From Rhizophagus sp. LPA8_4_AMF (lineage: Eukaryota; Glomeromycota; Glomeromycetes; Glomerales; Glomeraceae), in contig JADRCO010000329.1 of NCBI GenBank assembly GCA_021464525.1, forward strand, positions 1 through 37,675: a stretch of 37,675 bases of DNA, read 5' to 3'. Position 1 is the first letter of the stretch, and each line of letters starts with the position of its first letter. The translations under genes were made by a program, and so were the position numbers. Shown in pieces: positions 22,356 to 32,388 of the stretch. The notes below the pieces were generated by a model that saw only the letters and a program-made list of their open reading frames with translations, was not told the origin of the DNA and ran no database searches.

Positions 22356-23705
22356 TTACACAGCATAAACTTTCCAAGGTTCTTGGTTTTCAACAACTTT
22401 TTCATAATCCGAAGTAATTTCTACACTATACAACAATTTACGTTCGAAAGTTTTAGCCAATTTAGAATAACTTGGCCGTTCAAAAACACTATTCTCCATC
22501 TCATTGCTATTGATAACGGCAGAAATAATAGAAATTTCACGAATAGCTCTAAACACTAAGGGAGAAATATATACACAATATTCATTCGGTTTAAATTTCC
22601 AAATTTCTCTTCTATAATCCCAAATACGATCAATATCAAAGGAAGAATCAAAATTATATCGAAAAGGAACCCTAACATCTACAATAATATTAATATTATT
22701 CTCTTTATCTTGTTTATAAAAAGTTTTTGGTAAAAGAACATGTAATTTGCTAAATCCAAGTTTAAAAGAATTAATCTCTTGTAATTCTTTATCAAAAGAA
22801 ATTGCCTGATTATCCTCACAAGCGAATTTTTGGATTGTAGCAGATTTTAGGCCCTTATGTAAACCACAAAAAATGTCAACAGGTCCACATCCCGGAAGTT
22901 CTTCAATACCGTAATAAGGATTTTGTTCGCGTTTAAATGAAACTTCTGCATTATGATAAGTGACATTTTGAAGGAATTTCCGAAGTAATTTACATGCATC
23001 ATCTATGACGCGCTGAATTTGTTTATCAATAGGCTCTTCTTGTGATTTTCGTTCGGAACGTAACTTGGCGAATGCGTATAAACACAAAGCTGTAATATAT
23101 ATCTCCAAACATTTGGGATTATTGAATGCTGCGCCATCCGCGTGAGATTGAATGAATTCAAGTAACTGACGTGAAATGGATGCCCACATATGTGATTTCT
23201 CCATACCCCAATTATTTAAAGCCAAACTAAATTTCTTTAATTGAGCTTTTAGTTCTTCTGTATTTTCATCTTCTGAAAGATTCTTTTCTAAATCTTCAAT
23301 TTCCACTTGAATTTGTTTAAGACCATCTCTTAGTACACTATTAATTTCATTTAATTTACTTTTTAACAATTTTCCTTCAATATTAAATTTCAAAAAATCG
23401 TAAATACTCTCAAATTCTGATTTATATTCTTTTCCCATGGATGAACAAACGTTTCTTGATAAATTTACAATTGAGAATTTTGATAAACCCAATTTTTCTA
23501 CAGGAGAAAAACACGGAATATTATTAAATTCAAGTGGATCAATACAGCAATTGTAGAGCTGACTCGTTGTTAATTGTTTAATTGCGGTATTGATGATTTC
23601 GTCTACACTCATCATGTAACCGTAAATTCCTGATTTATTATCATGCTTAAAGGGCAAGGTATCTGATGTTGTTATTTGACTAGTTTTCTCCAATGAATTT
23701 CCCAT
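22356..23705 (-). CDS. Unrecognised 449-aa single-exon protein
   Basis: A single long open frame from ATG (23705) to stop, with no introns, unlike every multi-domain neighbour. I do not recognise the family. The N-terminus begins MGNSLEK, with Gly2 free for possible N-myristoylation, although residue 6 is Glu rather than the preferred Ser/Thr. Residues ~110-165 are predicted coiled coil (KSKLNEINSVLRDGLKQIQ, EIEDLEKNLSEDENTEELKA). The middle is helical, with ISRQLLEFIQSHADGAAF and CLEIYITALCLYAFAKLRSE. A mixed C-terminal part holds IIVDVRVPFRYNFD and YCVYISPLVFRAIREISIIS. No signal peptide or clear membrane helix is seen. Codon use and length argue for a real gene. It may be a lineage-specific intronless family member. 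Confidence 0.75.
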   Translation of the reverse strand: MGNSLEKTSQITTSDTLPFKHDNKSGIYGYMMSVDEIINTAIKQLTTSQLYNCCIDPLEFNNIPCFSPVEKLGLSKFSIVNLSRNVCSSMGKEYKSEFESIYDFLKFNIEGKLLKSKLNEINSVLRDGLKQIQVEIEDLEKNLSEDENTEELKAQLKKFSLALNNWGMEKSHMWASISRQLLEFIQSHADGAAFNNPKCLEIYITALCLYAFAKLRSERKSQEEPIDKQIQRVIDDACKLLRKFLQNVTYHNAEVSFKREQNPYYGIEELPGCGPVDIFCGLHKGLKSATIQKFACEDNQAISFDKELQEINSFKLGFSKLHVLLPKTFYKQDKENNINIIVDVRVPFRYNFDSSFDIDRIWDYRREIWKFKPNEYCVYISPLVFRAIREISIISAVINSNEMENSVFERPSYSKLAKTFERKLLYSVEITSDYEKVVENQEPWKVYAV

Positions 23706-24528
23706 AATTTGTTAAAACAATTTGAAGTTGGATGTAATGAAATTATTTTTTGTTTTTTTTTTTAAAAAAAAAAAAGGATAGAACGTTTATTATATGTTTA
23801 TATATCAGATATCATTAACATATTCTAATTATCCTCTTGAGCTCAATGACCACGAATTTAATTGGTTATGCATGTAATAAGATAAAAATAATTCAAATCG
23901 GGAAATCCAAATGAAACTATTTATATAAAGTTAGAAATCATGCATGTAAACTAAACTAAATCAAATTTTATCAATGATAAAAATTAAAATTGTTTTCTTG
24001 TTTGCTTTAAGCGGCTCACGCACACATAAAAGAACAAAGAACTCCTAATTGTCATCGGAATTTTGAATTGCGAAATCACATGATATATAACGATAATATT
24101 AAAAGGTATTCCTTTTTTCTATTTGGATTTTACTGTATTTTTATTAAAATTGCATGCTTTTATTAAACCATTTTTTAATTTTGTATATATAATTATATGG
24201 AAAACGAAATCTTTTTATAAACTGAAACTAGAGTTATTACCGCTGAAACAATTATATGATTTTGCACTCCGGCTAAAATTACAGATTTACAGAATTAGAC
24301 TTTTAATTATATAATTAAAAAGGAATTGTACCTGGTATTAATTACACAAATAATTTATAAACTTAATTGGTTTAAAAATTTTAATATCCCAAGTTCCTAT
24401 TATATAGTTTATATATAAAAAATTTTTTTTTATTTATTATATAAATTTGCAATTATTTATTAAATGATAAATAATATGACTAATACAATAGAATAAATTA
24501 ATAATAAAAATTAGAATCAAATTACCAT
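23706..24528. other. Gene-free AT-rich stretch
   Basis: Holds the promoter of the 449-aa gene at its left end. The short open frame around 24123-24314 is low-complexity translation without splice support. Nothing else can be supported. Confidence 0.4.
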
Positions 24529-24620
24529 ACGTGCACCCTCTATAAAGTGCACTTCCTCTCTATATGCACACTATAGCTTGGTTCTAAGCTTGAAACTTAG
24601 AGCTAAATGCACTTTCTCTA
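24529..24620. repeat. Remnant of the CTCTMTAAGTGCAC MITE family
   Basis: Contains GTGCACCCTCTATAAAGTGCAC, CTCTCTATATGCAC and AAATGCACTTTCTCTA, the same building blocks as the intact intronic MITE at 13942-14128. The terminal CAGTCAA/TTGACTG and TA duplications are not recognisable, so it is an eroded copy. It abuts the left arm of the large palindrome. Confidence 0.5.
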
Positions 24621-25547
24621 TATTTTATATGTACAAGCAATTCTGAATCCTAGGTATTGAATCACTTTCTATAAATATTTATGACTATTATACAATATTG
24701 ACACTATACTAACCAATCATCAATTCTATTTAGTCATTATTATTTTTTTAAAAATAAATAAATTTATTTAAATTAAATAAATTTATATTAGCCATTAATA
24801 AATTATTGTATTTTATAAACTAAATTATATTGGTTTCTTTTAATTTAAATATATTAAAAAGTATTTTAAGTTTATAAATAAAAAGGAAACTTTAAATTTA
24901 AAAGTTCTGTTAAATTCTTAATTGTCTAGTTGTTTTTTAAGATCATATCCTTTCTAAAAAGTATATATATAGCTGGATTTCAGATGTATGCATTTATAAA
25001 GGTATTACTATTCTGCTTTAATTCTATAATAATACAGTAATACCTTCATAAATTCATCTAATTGTACATATATATACAAAGGATATGCATTTAAAAACAA
25101 CTCATATTGGTAGATTTGCATAATTACATATTAGCCAAACATAGTAAATTAATTTGGGGTTTCACATTTCTATAATGAATTTATTATAGTTTAAATAATA
25201 AGTAATTATACAAATCTGCCAATATATAATAAAAAAATAAACAATTAGAAATTCTTAAATTTAAAGTTTCTTTTTACTTTTTAAATTTAAATACTTTTTT
25301 TTTTATTAATACATTTTAAATTAAAAGAAACCAATATATTTTATAAAATACAATAATTTATTAAATCAATATAAATAAATATATTTAACTTAAATAAATT
25401 TATTTATTTTAAAAAAAATAATAGCAATTAAACAAAACTAATGATTGATTAATATTATATAATAATCAGATAAATGCATTTATAAAAAGTAATTCAATAT
25501 ACCTAAAATTCAAAATTGCTTATATATATAAAATAATAGAAAAATGG
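24612..25547. repeat. ~0.94-kb imperfect palindrome (long foldback)
   Basis: The left arm (24612 to about 25015) is matched in reverse complement by the right arm (about 25035-25547), with a 20-bp loop near 25025. Matched blocks from the centre outward include GGTATTACT, GTATATATAT, CATATCCTTT, GTTGTTTTT, AAACTTTAAATTTAA, TTGGTTTCTTTTAATTTAAA, TAATAAATTATTGTATTTTA, AAATAAATAAATTTATTTAA and AAGCAATTYTGAAT. The right arm is longer because it carries the 122-bp insertion listed separately; without it both arms are about 390-405 bp. No open frame exists. It may be a foldback transposon or an inverted duplication, and a transcript would form a long hairpin. Confidence 0.85.
25104..25225. mobile_element. 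MITE-like insertion nested in the palindrome arm
   Basis: A 122-bp element with terminal inverted repeats of about 28 bp: left ATATTGGTAGATTTGCATAA, right the inverse of TTATACAAATCTGCCAATAT. It has no counterpart in the left arm of the surrounding palindrome, so it arrived after the palindrome formed. No coding capacity; the superfamily is not assignable. Confidence 0.7.
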
Positions 25548-25929
25548 AAACTGTTTAAATTCTTTATATTGCATACTTCGCAAGTATTATATAGTCTACA
25601 CTCTACATATCATATATTTATTTGGTATATTTCAAAAGTTATATAAATAGTATTATATAAATTGCAAAAAAAGGAAATAAAATTGTTAATTATAACAGGA
25701 ATAAAAATAGTGGTTAAACCAAATTTTGCTAGTTCAGTATGACAAATAATCCTTTATTAATACTTTAAACAATAAAGAAAATATACTTAGCTTTAAATTC
25801 CAAATTAAAACTAAGTTATAATATATAATACACTTATAAAAATACACTTATGAAGGTAAGTATATTATCTTCTTATTTATAACAGGATTTTGAACATCTT
25901 TCATATAATTCACCTTTAAGTTTTTATAT
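25548..25929. other. Gene-free AT-rich stretch
   Basis: Between the palindrome and the dispersed repeat copy B. Only A/T-rich low-complexity sequence is visible, with no frame or RNA gene. Confidence 0.4.
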
Positions 25930-26140
25930 ATAAAGATAATTTTAAAATTTCTTATTCTATATACTCCTATATTTAAGTTATTTGGTAATTGGATTTTTAC
26001 AATCTTAGACTTATTGGATTTGTCTTAGTGAGAGGAATCTAATGGTATAAGATTACATTTCTAGTATAAATATTGACTGAGATATTAGAAAAAATGTATT
26101 TTATTATATATTATTTATGAGTTGTATGTGAGATATTTGG
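25930..26140 (+). repeat. Dispersed repeat, copy B
   Basis: Aligns in the same orientation with 730-940. Blocks such as TATATACTCCTATATTTAAG, AATTGGATTTTTAC, TTATTGGATTTGTCTTAGTG and GGAATCTAATGGTA correspond to those of copy A with scattered substitutions and small indels. No terminal structure was recognised. Confidence 0.55.
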
Positions 26141-26840
26141 GATTTTTATATAACACAAGCAAATTTATCTGTAAACTTTTTGAATTTAAATTATTATATA
26201 ATAAATATATTAAAATATAGCTAAATTGGCATTATATTGCATTACAATCCTTTATTTATAATACATTTAATTTTAATTGCAAAATTTGAAAATTTTAAAT
26301 TTATAATAAATTTTTATTGTAAATATCTTACAGAAGAATTTCAGATATCTCTAAAATAAATCATAAGTCTTACTTTAAGTTAATTTTATTGCTAATCTAT
26401 TGAATTATTTGAATATGTTTATCCTAATAATACATAATAGCAATCTAAAGTATTAATACTTTAGACTTAAAGCTTACCATTAATAAATAAAATATATATT
26501 TCTTAAGGTATACTAAAATAGCTAACTAGTGTCCTAATATCAGTAGAAATAAATATAACTATTTTTAAACTATATGAATGTAATAATTGAATAATATCAT
26601 TAAGAAATTGATAGTATTTAATAAACCAAAATTTTCAAATATATAAAAAATACAAATAATTCCAAATAGTTTTAATCTAATATTCAGATTTATAATCCAT
26701 TATTAATAGATTATAACAAATATTTATTAATATTAGATTTATGGTTTTAAATTTTAACTAACAGATTTTATTCAAGTTTAAAAATAATTAATTGTCAAAT
26801 AATTGGTTTAACCTGACAAATGATTTATAACGGATTATTA
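26141..26840. other. Gene-free AT-rich stretch
   Basis: No open frame, RNA gene or clear repeat. Possible short inverted repeats around AATAATATTAGATTT are expected by chance at this composition. Confidence 0.35.
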
Positions 26841-26848
26841 AATTATTA

Positions 26849-26990
26849 GGTTAACTAAACAGGTAGCCATTATTAACCTGTTAAACCTTTTAAGCAATCT
26901 ACTATCCAATCATTAAAACCTTTAAACTACCTACTATTCAATTGTTAAACCTTTTAAATATATTGTTATCTAACTATTATCATTAATCTG
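26849..26990. repeat. Degenerate 32-bp tandem repeat
   Basis: The phrase TTAAACCTTTTAA or TTAAAACCTTTAAA recurs at 26881, 26913 and 26945, exactly 32 bp apart, each followed by a CTACTATYCAATYRTT-like segment. More decayed flanking units may extend it on both sides (TTAACTAAACAGG near 26851, TTAATCTGTTAATC near 26983). This is a small, old minisatellite. Confidence 0.5.
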
Positions 26991-27603
26991 TTAATCAATT
27001 CAAATTAACTTAATAAAAAACTAGGTCAAATATTCCTTAGTAAATGCCAACCTAGATTTGCATTTTTCCTTAACAGACCAACCTGTTTACCTATTAAGAA
27101 ATTGGATCTAAATACTAGATATCTTAATCAATATTTCTGCTAATATATATAATAATTGCAACTTTGTATTTGGGTGGTATAGCCTATATCAAATTCTTCT
27201 AAACATTTGAAATATAAAGATTTTAAAATTATTTAAGAAGGAAAAGGTAAGTATAAGTTAATTACAATAAAATACAGAAAGCACCAATGTGTGATTTTGA
27301 TAGTGCAGAAGTGTGCATTTGCATATGACTGGTAATTTTCCACATACATTACCCTTTTAAAGTGTACACAAATTTGCATATTGCATAGTTATTAAAAATA
27401 TTTTATATATATATAAATGCAGAATTTGCACTAAAAAATTTTTTGCATACTATATATGTAATATTTGAATATTACCTATAATAAATTCTGCACATAATCC
27501 TATATTATAACATATTTTTTTTGCACATATGTTTAGATTTGAAAATCATATACTGGAAAGTACTTGAATAAATAATAAGCTAATTTTTTATAAGACAATT
27601 GTA
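26991..27603. other. Gene-free AT-rich stretch
   Basis: Contains many short TGCATA/TTTGCA phrases between 27300 and 27540 that give weak self-complementarity, but no supported gene or defined element. Confidence 0.35.
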
Positions 27604-27774
27604 ATACATGAAGTTTTTGCAATAGAAAGAAGAGAAATTGCGTGCTAGAAAAAAAAATTTTTTAATATTAAATCTGAATTTTTTATAACTAATAGAATAT
27701 ATTTAGTATATAAATATAAATTAAATTTTTTTAGCAATTTCCTTCCTTTCTATTGCAAAAACACTACATGTATG
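27604..27774. mobile_element. MITE-like element with ~40-bp terminal inverted repeats
   Basis: The left end ATACATGAAGTTTTTGCAAT continues AGAAAGAAGAGAAATTGC. The right end is the inverse (GCAATTTCCTTCCTTTCTAT, then TGCAAAAACACTACATGTAT). The ~170-bp unit is A/T-rich inside and non-coding. A target duplication is not clear. It differs from the other two MITE types in the window. Confidence 0.7.
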
Positions 27775-28825
27775 ATACTGATATTTTAGCCTTAAATTGA
27801 ATAAAAAAATTCTTCAACAAGAAGAAAAGCAATTTTCAGAAGCAAAATGTAGAAAATAACTTAGAGATTAAATAAAGTAAGTAAAGTATCTTGGTTACTA
27901 AACAGAAATTTAATTCTAAGAAAAAGAAAATTATAACACAATCAGAAAATAAGATTAAAACTGTAGATGATATTGACAACTATTTTAGCTGAAATTCATT
28001 TAATATTGAAAAAGCTTGGAATTTCTGACTAATATAAAGTAATTTCTTATGGAAATTAAGTCTACTTTTGGTAGTAAGAAGTAGAATAAAAGTACTTGGA
28101 ATTGTTTCTTTTTTCCATTTCATTTTTTGTTTTTTTCTTTATTTAGTACTTTAGTTGTTTGCTCCTTTATTGGTTTACATTATACTTTTCCTTTTTTGTA
28201 AATTATATTCTTTCATAGTAATGTTTAGTTCTTTTTATTGATAGGTGGTAAACTTGGTAGGCTATACAGTTTATTTTTGTAATTATTATAAAATTAAATT
28301 TCAATAAAGTTGCATCCCATTTACATCACCAAAAAAAAAATATTATTTTAAGATTTAAAATGATTTAATATAAATAATACCTGTTTAACTTTGCTAAGTG
28401 GTAAGCAGTGCAAATCTACATATGTATCTATAGACAAATCATATTTAATTAGTTATTAGGAATATTTGTTCATTTATCTATTATAATTTCTAATGAGTAA
28501 TAAATCATCTGAATTTTATTATAATTATACAAAGTTACTCTAGAAAAATTTTTTATCTTCTGTATGACTAAAAATGTTTATTGAATATCTAAATATATAT
28601 TGTATTCCAAATATAGATGTAAAATATTGCCGTAACCATGAAAAATTTAGTCACTCACGTGATTGACACAGTAGACAGTATTTACAATCACTCATATGAC
28701 TTTGTGTAAGCACGATTTTCTATATATACACGAAAGTTTAGAAAAAAAAAACGCGTTTTAGATGAACTTGTTCTTTTACTTTCCCCTTATTTTCTTAACG
28801 ATACACTATTCTTTTTTCGAAAAAT
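27775..28825. other. Gene-free region upstream of the KEN/D-box gene
   Basis: Mostly A/T-rich. The last ~180 bp becomes less biased and contains a TATA-like TATATATACACG at about 28720, roughly 105 bp before the ATG of the next gene, plus CACTCACGTGATTGAC near 28651. These may be promoter elements. Confidence 0.4.
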
Positions 28826-29182
28826 ATGGACTCTATGGACTCTCAAAGACTTTCATATGAACGTGTTAACTCGCGTCTTTTTTTCCAAAATAAAGAGAAC
28901 TTTGACCCTGTCAATAAAACATTTGCAGGAACCCGTAATAATAATAATTTCAACCGAAGAACAAACCCAAAATTTATGAACTATGTAGTTCAAAAGCGTT
29001 ATAGGGATCCGTTGGCGGAAATTTTTATGAACACTTATCAACAAGAAGATTCTTTCATAGTGATCGACACCGAAGCTGTCGCGGTTGAAATTACCTCCAC
29101 TCGAGAAAAAAAGAGAAAGAAGACTCGAACTATCAAGTCAGCAACTAAACCAAAGACGGAAAGTTTATTGAAATTGAGATAA
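28826..29182 (+). CDS. 118-aa protein with KEN box and extended D-box
   Basis: A single-exon frame from ATG 28826 to TAA 29182, with AATAAA 35 bp downstream of the stop (29217) and a TATA-like element upstream. I do not recognise an ortholog. Two short motifs stand out: a KEN box at residues 23-25 (QNKENFDP) and RDPLAEIFMN at 60-69, which fits the full destruction-box pattern RxxLxxIxxN. Both are degrons read by the APC/C activators Cdc20 and Cdh1. The rest is Asn- and Arg-rich, disordered-looking sequence, with an acidic-hydrophobic stretch (75-90) and a basic cluster EKKRKKTR (94-101) likely to act as a nuclear signal. The layout suits a small cell-cycle regulator such as a securin-like or Acm1-like APC/C substrate or inhibitor. 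That role is an inference. Confidence 0.75.
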   Translation: MDSMDSQRLSYERVNSRLFFQNKENFDPVNKTFAGTRNNNNFNRRTNPKFMNYVVQKRYRDPLAEIFMNTYQQEDSFIVIDTEAVAVEITSTREKKRKKTRTIKSATKPKTESLLKLR

Positions 29183-29945
29183 TGGGATAATGTTTTCTTT
29201 ATTTTTATTACACTTTAATAAAAGTTCGTACACAAACTTTTTTACTCTCCACCAAAATGACCAATAAAATTATGTTACATTCTGCTGGTTAAATCAAGAA
29301 AAAAAACAATTTTCTACGCGATTATTAAATGATGTGTTTATTTATTTATGAGTTATGTAATATGTAAAAAAATTAGGTTTGCGACTTAGAAGCTTAAATC
29401 TCTTTTCAAATTTGCCAGATAAATTTTGTGACACCTAAGAATAAGACAGAATAAAGTGAAGAATTCAAAATTATTCTTTTTAAATTACATCAATTGATCG
29501 ATTGAAAAAAGTTATACCGCGAACACATTTAAACGTTTCTGCGAACATTAAAATAAGTTATAATATCGCAAATTTCTTTAATATTTAACGGATATGTCGT
29601 TTCATAAAGTAACCTCAAATTAAAATTACTTGGAAATACTACATGATGATTATTGATCACTTAAGTCTTATCATTTTAAATAATTCGTCATAAAAGGAAG
29701 TTAGATTCATGTTATTACGTAATTGTCGAATTGTAAGTCATTATCAAGTGGCGGAAGATTGGATGATGATGCTTATATAATATTGATGAATACGGTAATT
29801 ATTTAATTATTTTATTCGCGTTGATATATCATTAGATTAATAAATAAATATATAATACCATTTCTTCTAATATAGGCTAGATCATTATCCTTATACAACT
29901 ATTACTCAAAAACGGAACTTCAACCCTACAAATTAATCCATACAA
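29183..29945. other. Intergenic region
   Basis: 763 bp containing the 3' UTR of the KEN/D-box gene (AATAAA at 29217-29222) and the promoter of the PB1 gene. No other frame or structure is supported. Confidence 0.45.
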
Positions 29946-31783
29946 ATGAATACCAACAACAATATAGATTTGAAAGTGGCCAAGCGCTTATTGGACTATG
30001 TGATTTTCGAATGTACACATCTAAAAATCTTACCATCGGGACAATTCTATCCAGGAGAAACTCCTCGTTCCCTCAATAAACCCCCATTAGCTTTAATTTT
30101 ACGTATTATAACTAATGAAATTTGTATAGTCTTAGTTGAGAAAAAAAAAGAAATTTCGATCCCCTTAGAACAACTTCGTAGATTTGCAATTAATGAGAAG
30201 CGTGATATTGAATTGGAAATGAAGAAAAAATTTAGAAAATTTGTAAGTAGCTTATATTTAATGTGGCGCAGTATATAACGTGCTAAAAATTGATTTTGTT
30301 AGTTTTATGAATACCCTCTTGGAGAAATTGATTCTCGAATTCAGATAGCAATTGATCCTTTAGGAGGTTTTTTAGACGATATTACAACAATTGTTTTAAG
30401 CCCATGTGATTACGTTGAAGATAAACGATACTTAAAACTAAGTAATGAAATGAAAAGATTAAGATTCAATAAGGTAAAGAGATTTAATATCTTTTTTTTT
30501 TATTTTGGTTGTTAATTAAAAGTGATTAATAAATAAATTTAATACTTATCAAAGGAGAATCCAAAAAAACAAATTTCTCAGTTTAATGATCAAGAAAAAT
30601 CAGATAAGCTTCGACAAAATGAATCCTCAAATATGAATCAAGTCAGCACCTCTCAACATATTCAATCTTTTAATGATCAGAAGCGATCTTTCAATCAGGA
30701 ATCACAATATAATTGTAAAAATCAAAAGCAGCTGAATATTACAGGCGATGGCGGTAAATCTTTTGAGAAAGATTATCCTTCTAAATTTGTAGTTACTGCG
30801 CAAAATGTCAAAAAGGTAAATGATTATCGTATGATTTTAAGCTAAATTTGTACATTAATTACTATTCTCTTTTTGGCTAGCCTAATGTTACTAAAGGAGA
30901 ACCTGCGCATTCTCGCAACAAATCAATTGCTGAATGGATCAGTAAAACTAATAACGAAAATATAATGGTAAGAAAACAATTCTGATGTCTTATTTTTCCT
31001 GATTGTATCTTTTTTCAATACTAAAAACATTACCGATAAAGGATTCACCGATGACTCCTCCCACTATTAAGTCTAGAGAAGAAGCAACTATACAACTTGA
31101 GAAGCAAGTTGATAATTTATTCATTACATCTGTAGTTAATGGAGAACCAAATCACAGTCTTCTTGATATGGACGACAGAGTAAATTAAATTAATTTATAT
31201 TATTATCTTCACCAGAAGATCTTTTAACTAAAGATTCATTACCCGGGTTTGTAATAGGAAATAATGAACCTTACGCGTAATATTAAGGACCCTATTTCTG
31301 TGTCTAAACAAATTAATCGCCATGAGGTAACATCATGTTGTGATTTTTTTAAAGTAGATTAATATTAAGTTGTAATTTGCTTATTACAGGCTTTCTCTGA
31401 TAAACGATATGAAAATGAAAATTCGAATACTTCGTTTATAACAGAGGTAAAATATGATTTATTATTTTAGTATCACCTTTGATCTTTCCTTTTTTTTGTA
31501 TTATACATGTACTTAAATGGTATTGATTCTTAAGGCTCAATTATACATTACTTTCGCATTTCTCATCCAAAATTATGTGATTGTAATTCCCTATGAGACT
31601 TCTCTTAAAGACTTGATCAATAGAATTGAACAACGATATAATGTAAAAGTTAATCATAGTAACTTATATTTCAAGAATGCTGTTAATGATAGAATAAATA
31701 TTGTGGATGAAGAGGATTGGCTTGTAGCTAGATTTGAGGCAAAAGAAGTTATGAATAATAAGATTGTCTTATACTTTTCTTAA
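29946..31783 (+). CDS. PB1-domain protein with unrecognised N-terminal region
   Basis: Eight exons, all introns in phase 0: 29946-30242, 30303-30473, 30555-30815, 30881-30967, 31042-31179, 31258-31326, 31390-31446 and 31535-31783, giving 442 aa. The N-terminal ~155 residues form an ordered-looking region (LLDYVIFECTHLKILPSGQF, ALILRIITNEICIVLVE, FYEYPLGEIDSRIQIAIDPL) that I cannot assign. A Gln/Asn/Ser-rich linker follows (about 157-345). Residues 361-442 look like a PB1 domain: strand IVIPYETSLKDLINRIEQRY and an acidic OPCA-like loop ending INIVDEEDWLVA. No conserved lysine is obvious in the first strand, suggesting an acidic type I PB1. Such domains pair fungal polarity or NADPH-oxidase factors (Cdc24, Bem1, NoxR). 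This protein lacks their SH3, PX, RhoGEF or TPR modules, so its partner is unknown. Confidence 0.78.
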
Positions 31784-32388
31784 ATTGAAGATTTAGTCGC
31801 AATTTATACAAAACGTTCCATTCCTTATATTCTCATTGATATAAATTGATTGAAATGTGAGGAATAATTTAATTAAATAATTTCATTTATAATAAATTGC
31901 ATTCATGCTTCTTTATATGTAAAGTCCTTAATCTGTAAAAAATGTTGGTCCGTGTTTTATATTCCATGTTTATATACCGAAAACCGACTTTCTATCATGG
32001 GTTTAACAGAAATATAAAGATATAACGATTTCCGTTTATTATTTGAAACGAAAATGTACAACTTCTTGCACAATCAAATGTTAGGACAGAATTTTTGCTT
32101 ACGTGTTCGTTTATTAATGGTAAAAAATAAACTTTTGTTGGAAAGTATCGGTTAGTCATTAGTGGGTATATACTTAAAGCAGAGAAGTTTTTGTGACTCT
32201 TGGTAATATGAAACTAGAAAGCCGACCTCTTATTTTGTAATATTAAAATACTAAAAAAATTATTCACTAATGAAAATGATAAAAAGTTTTTTTAAGCTTA
32301 TTACCTATTAATGATAGCAGACCAGGTATCTCGGCTGACTGATAATTCGTCACAATTCCTTTGATATTAACAGAAGCAAAGTAATTCG
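31784..32388. other. Gene-free stretch
   Basis: 3' UTR of the PB1 gene, then sequence with no supported exon on either strand. Confidence 0.4.

Noticed and set aside
24123..24314. 63-codon plus-strand frame
   Set aside because: Hydrophobic, A/T-driven translation starting at a non-ATG codon with no motif or splice sites.
24612..25547. CRISPR-like array in the repetitive AT-rich region
   Set aside because: Repeats are inverted arms and irregular A/T runs, without regularly spaced direct repeats and unique spacers. The genome is also eukaryotic.
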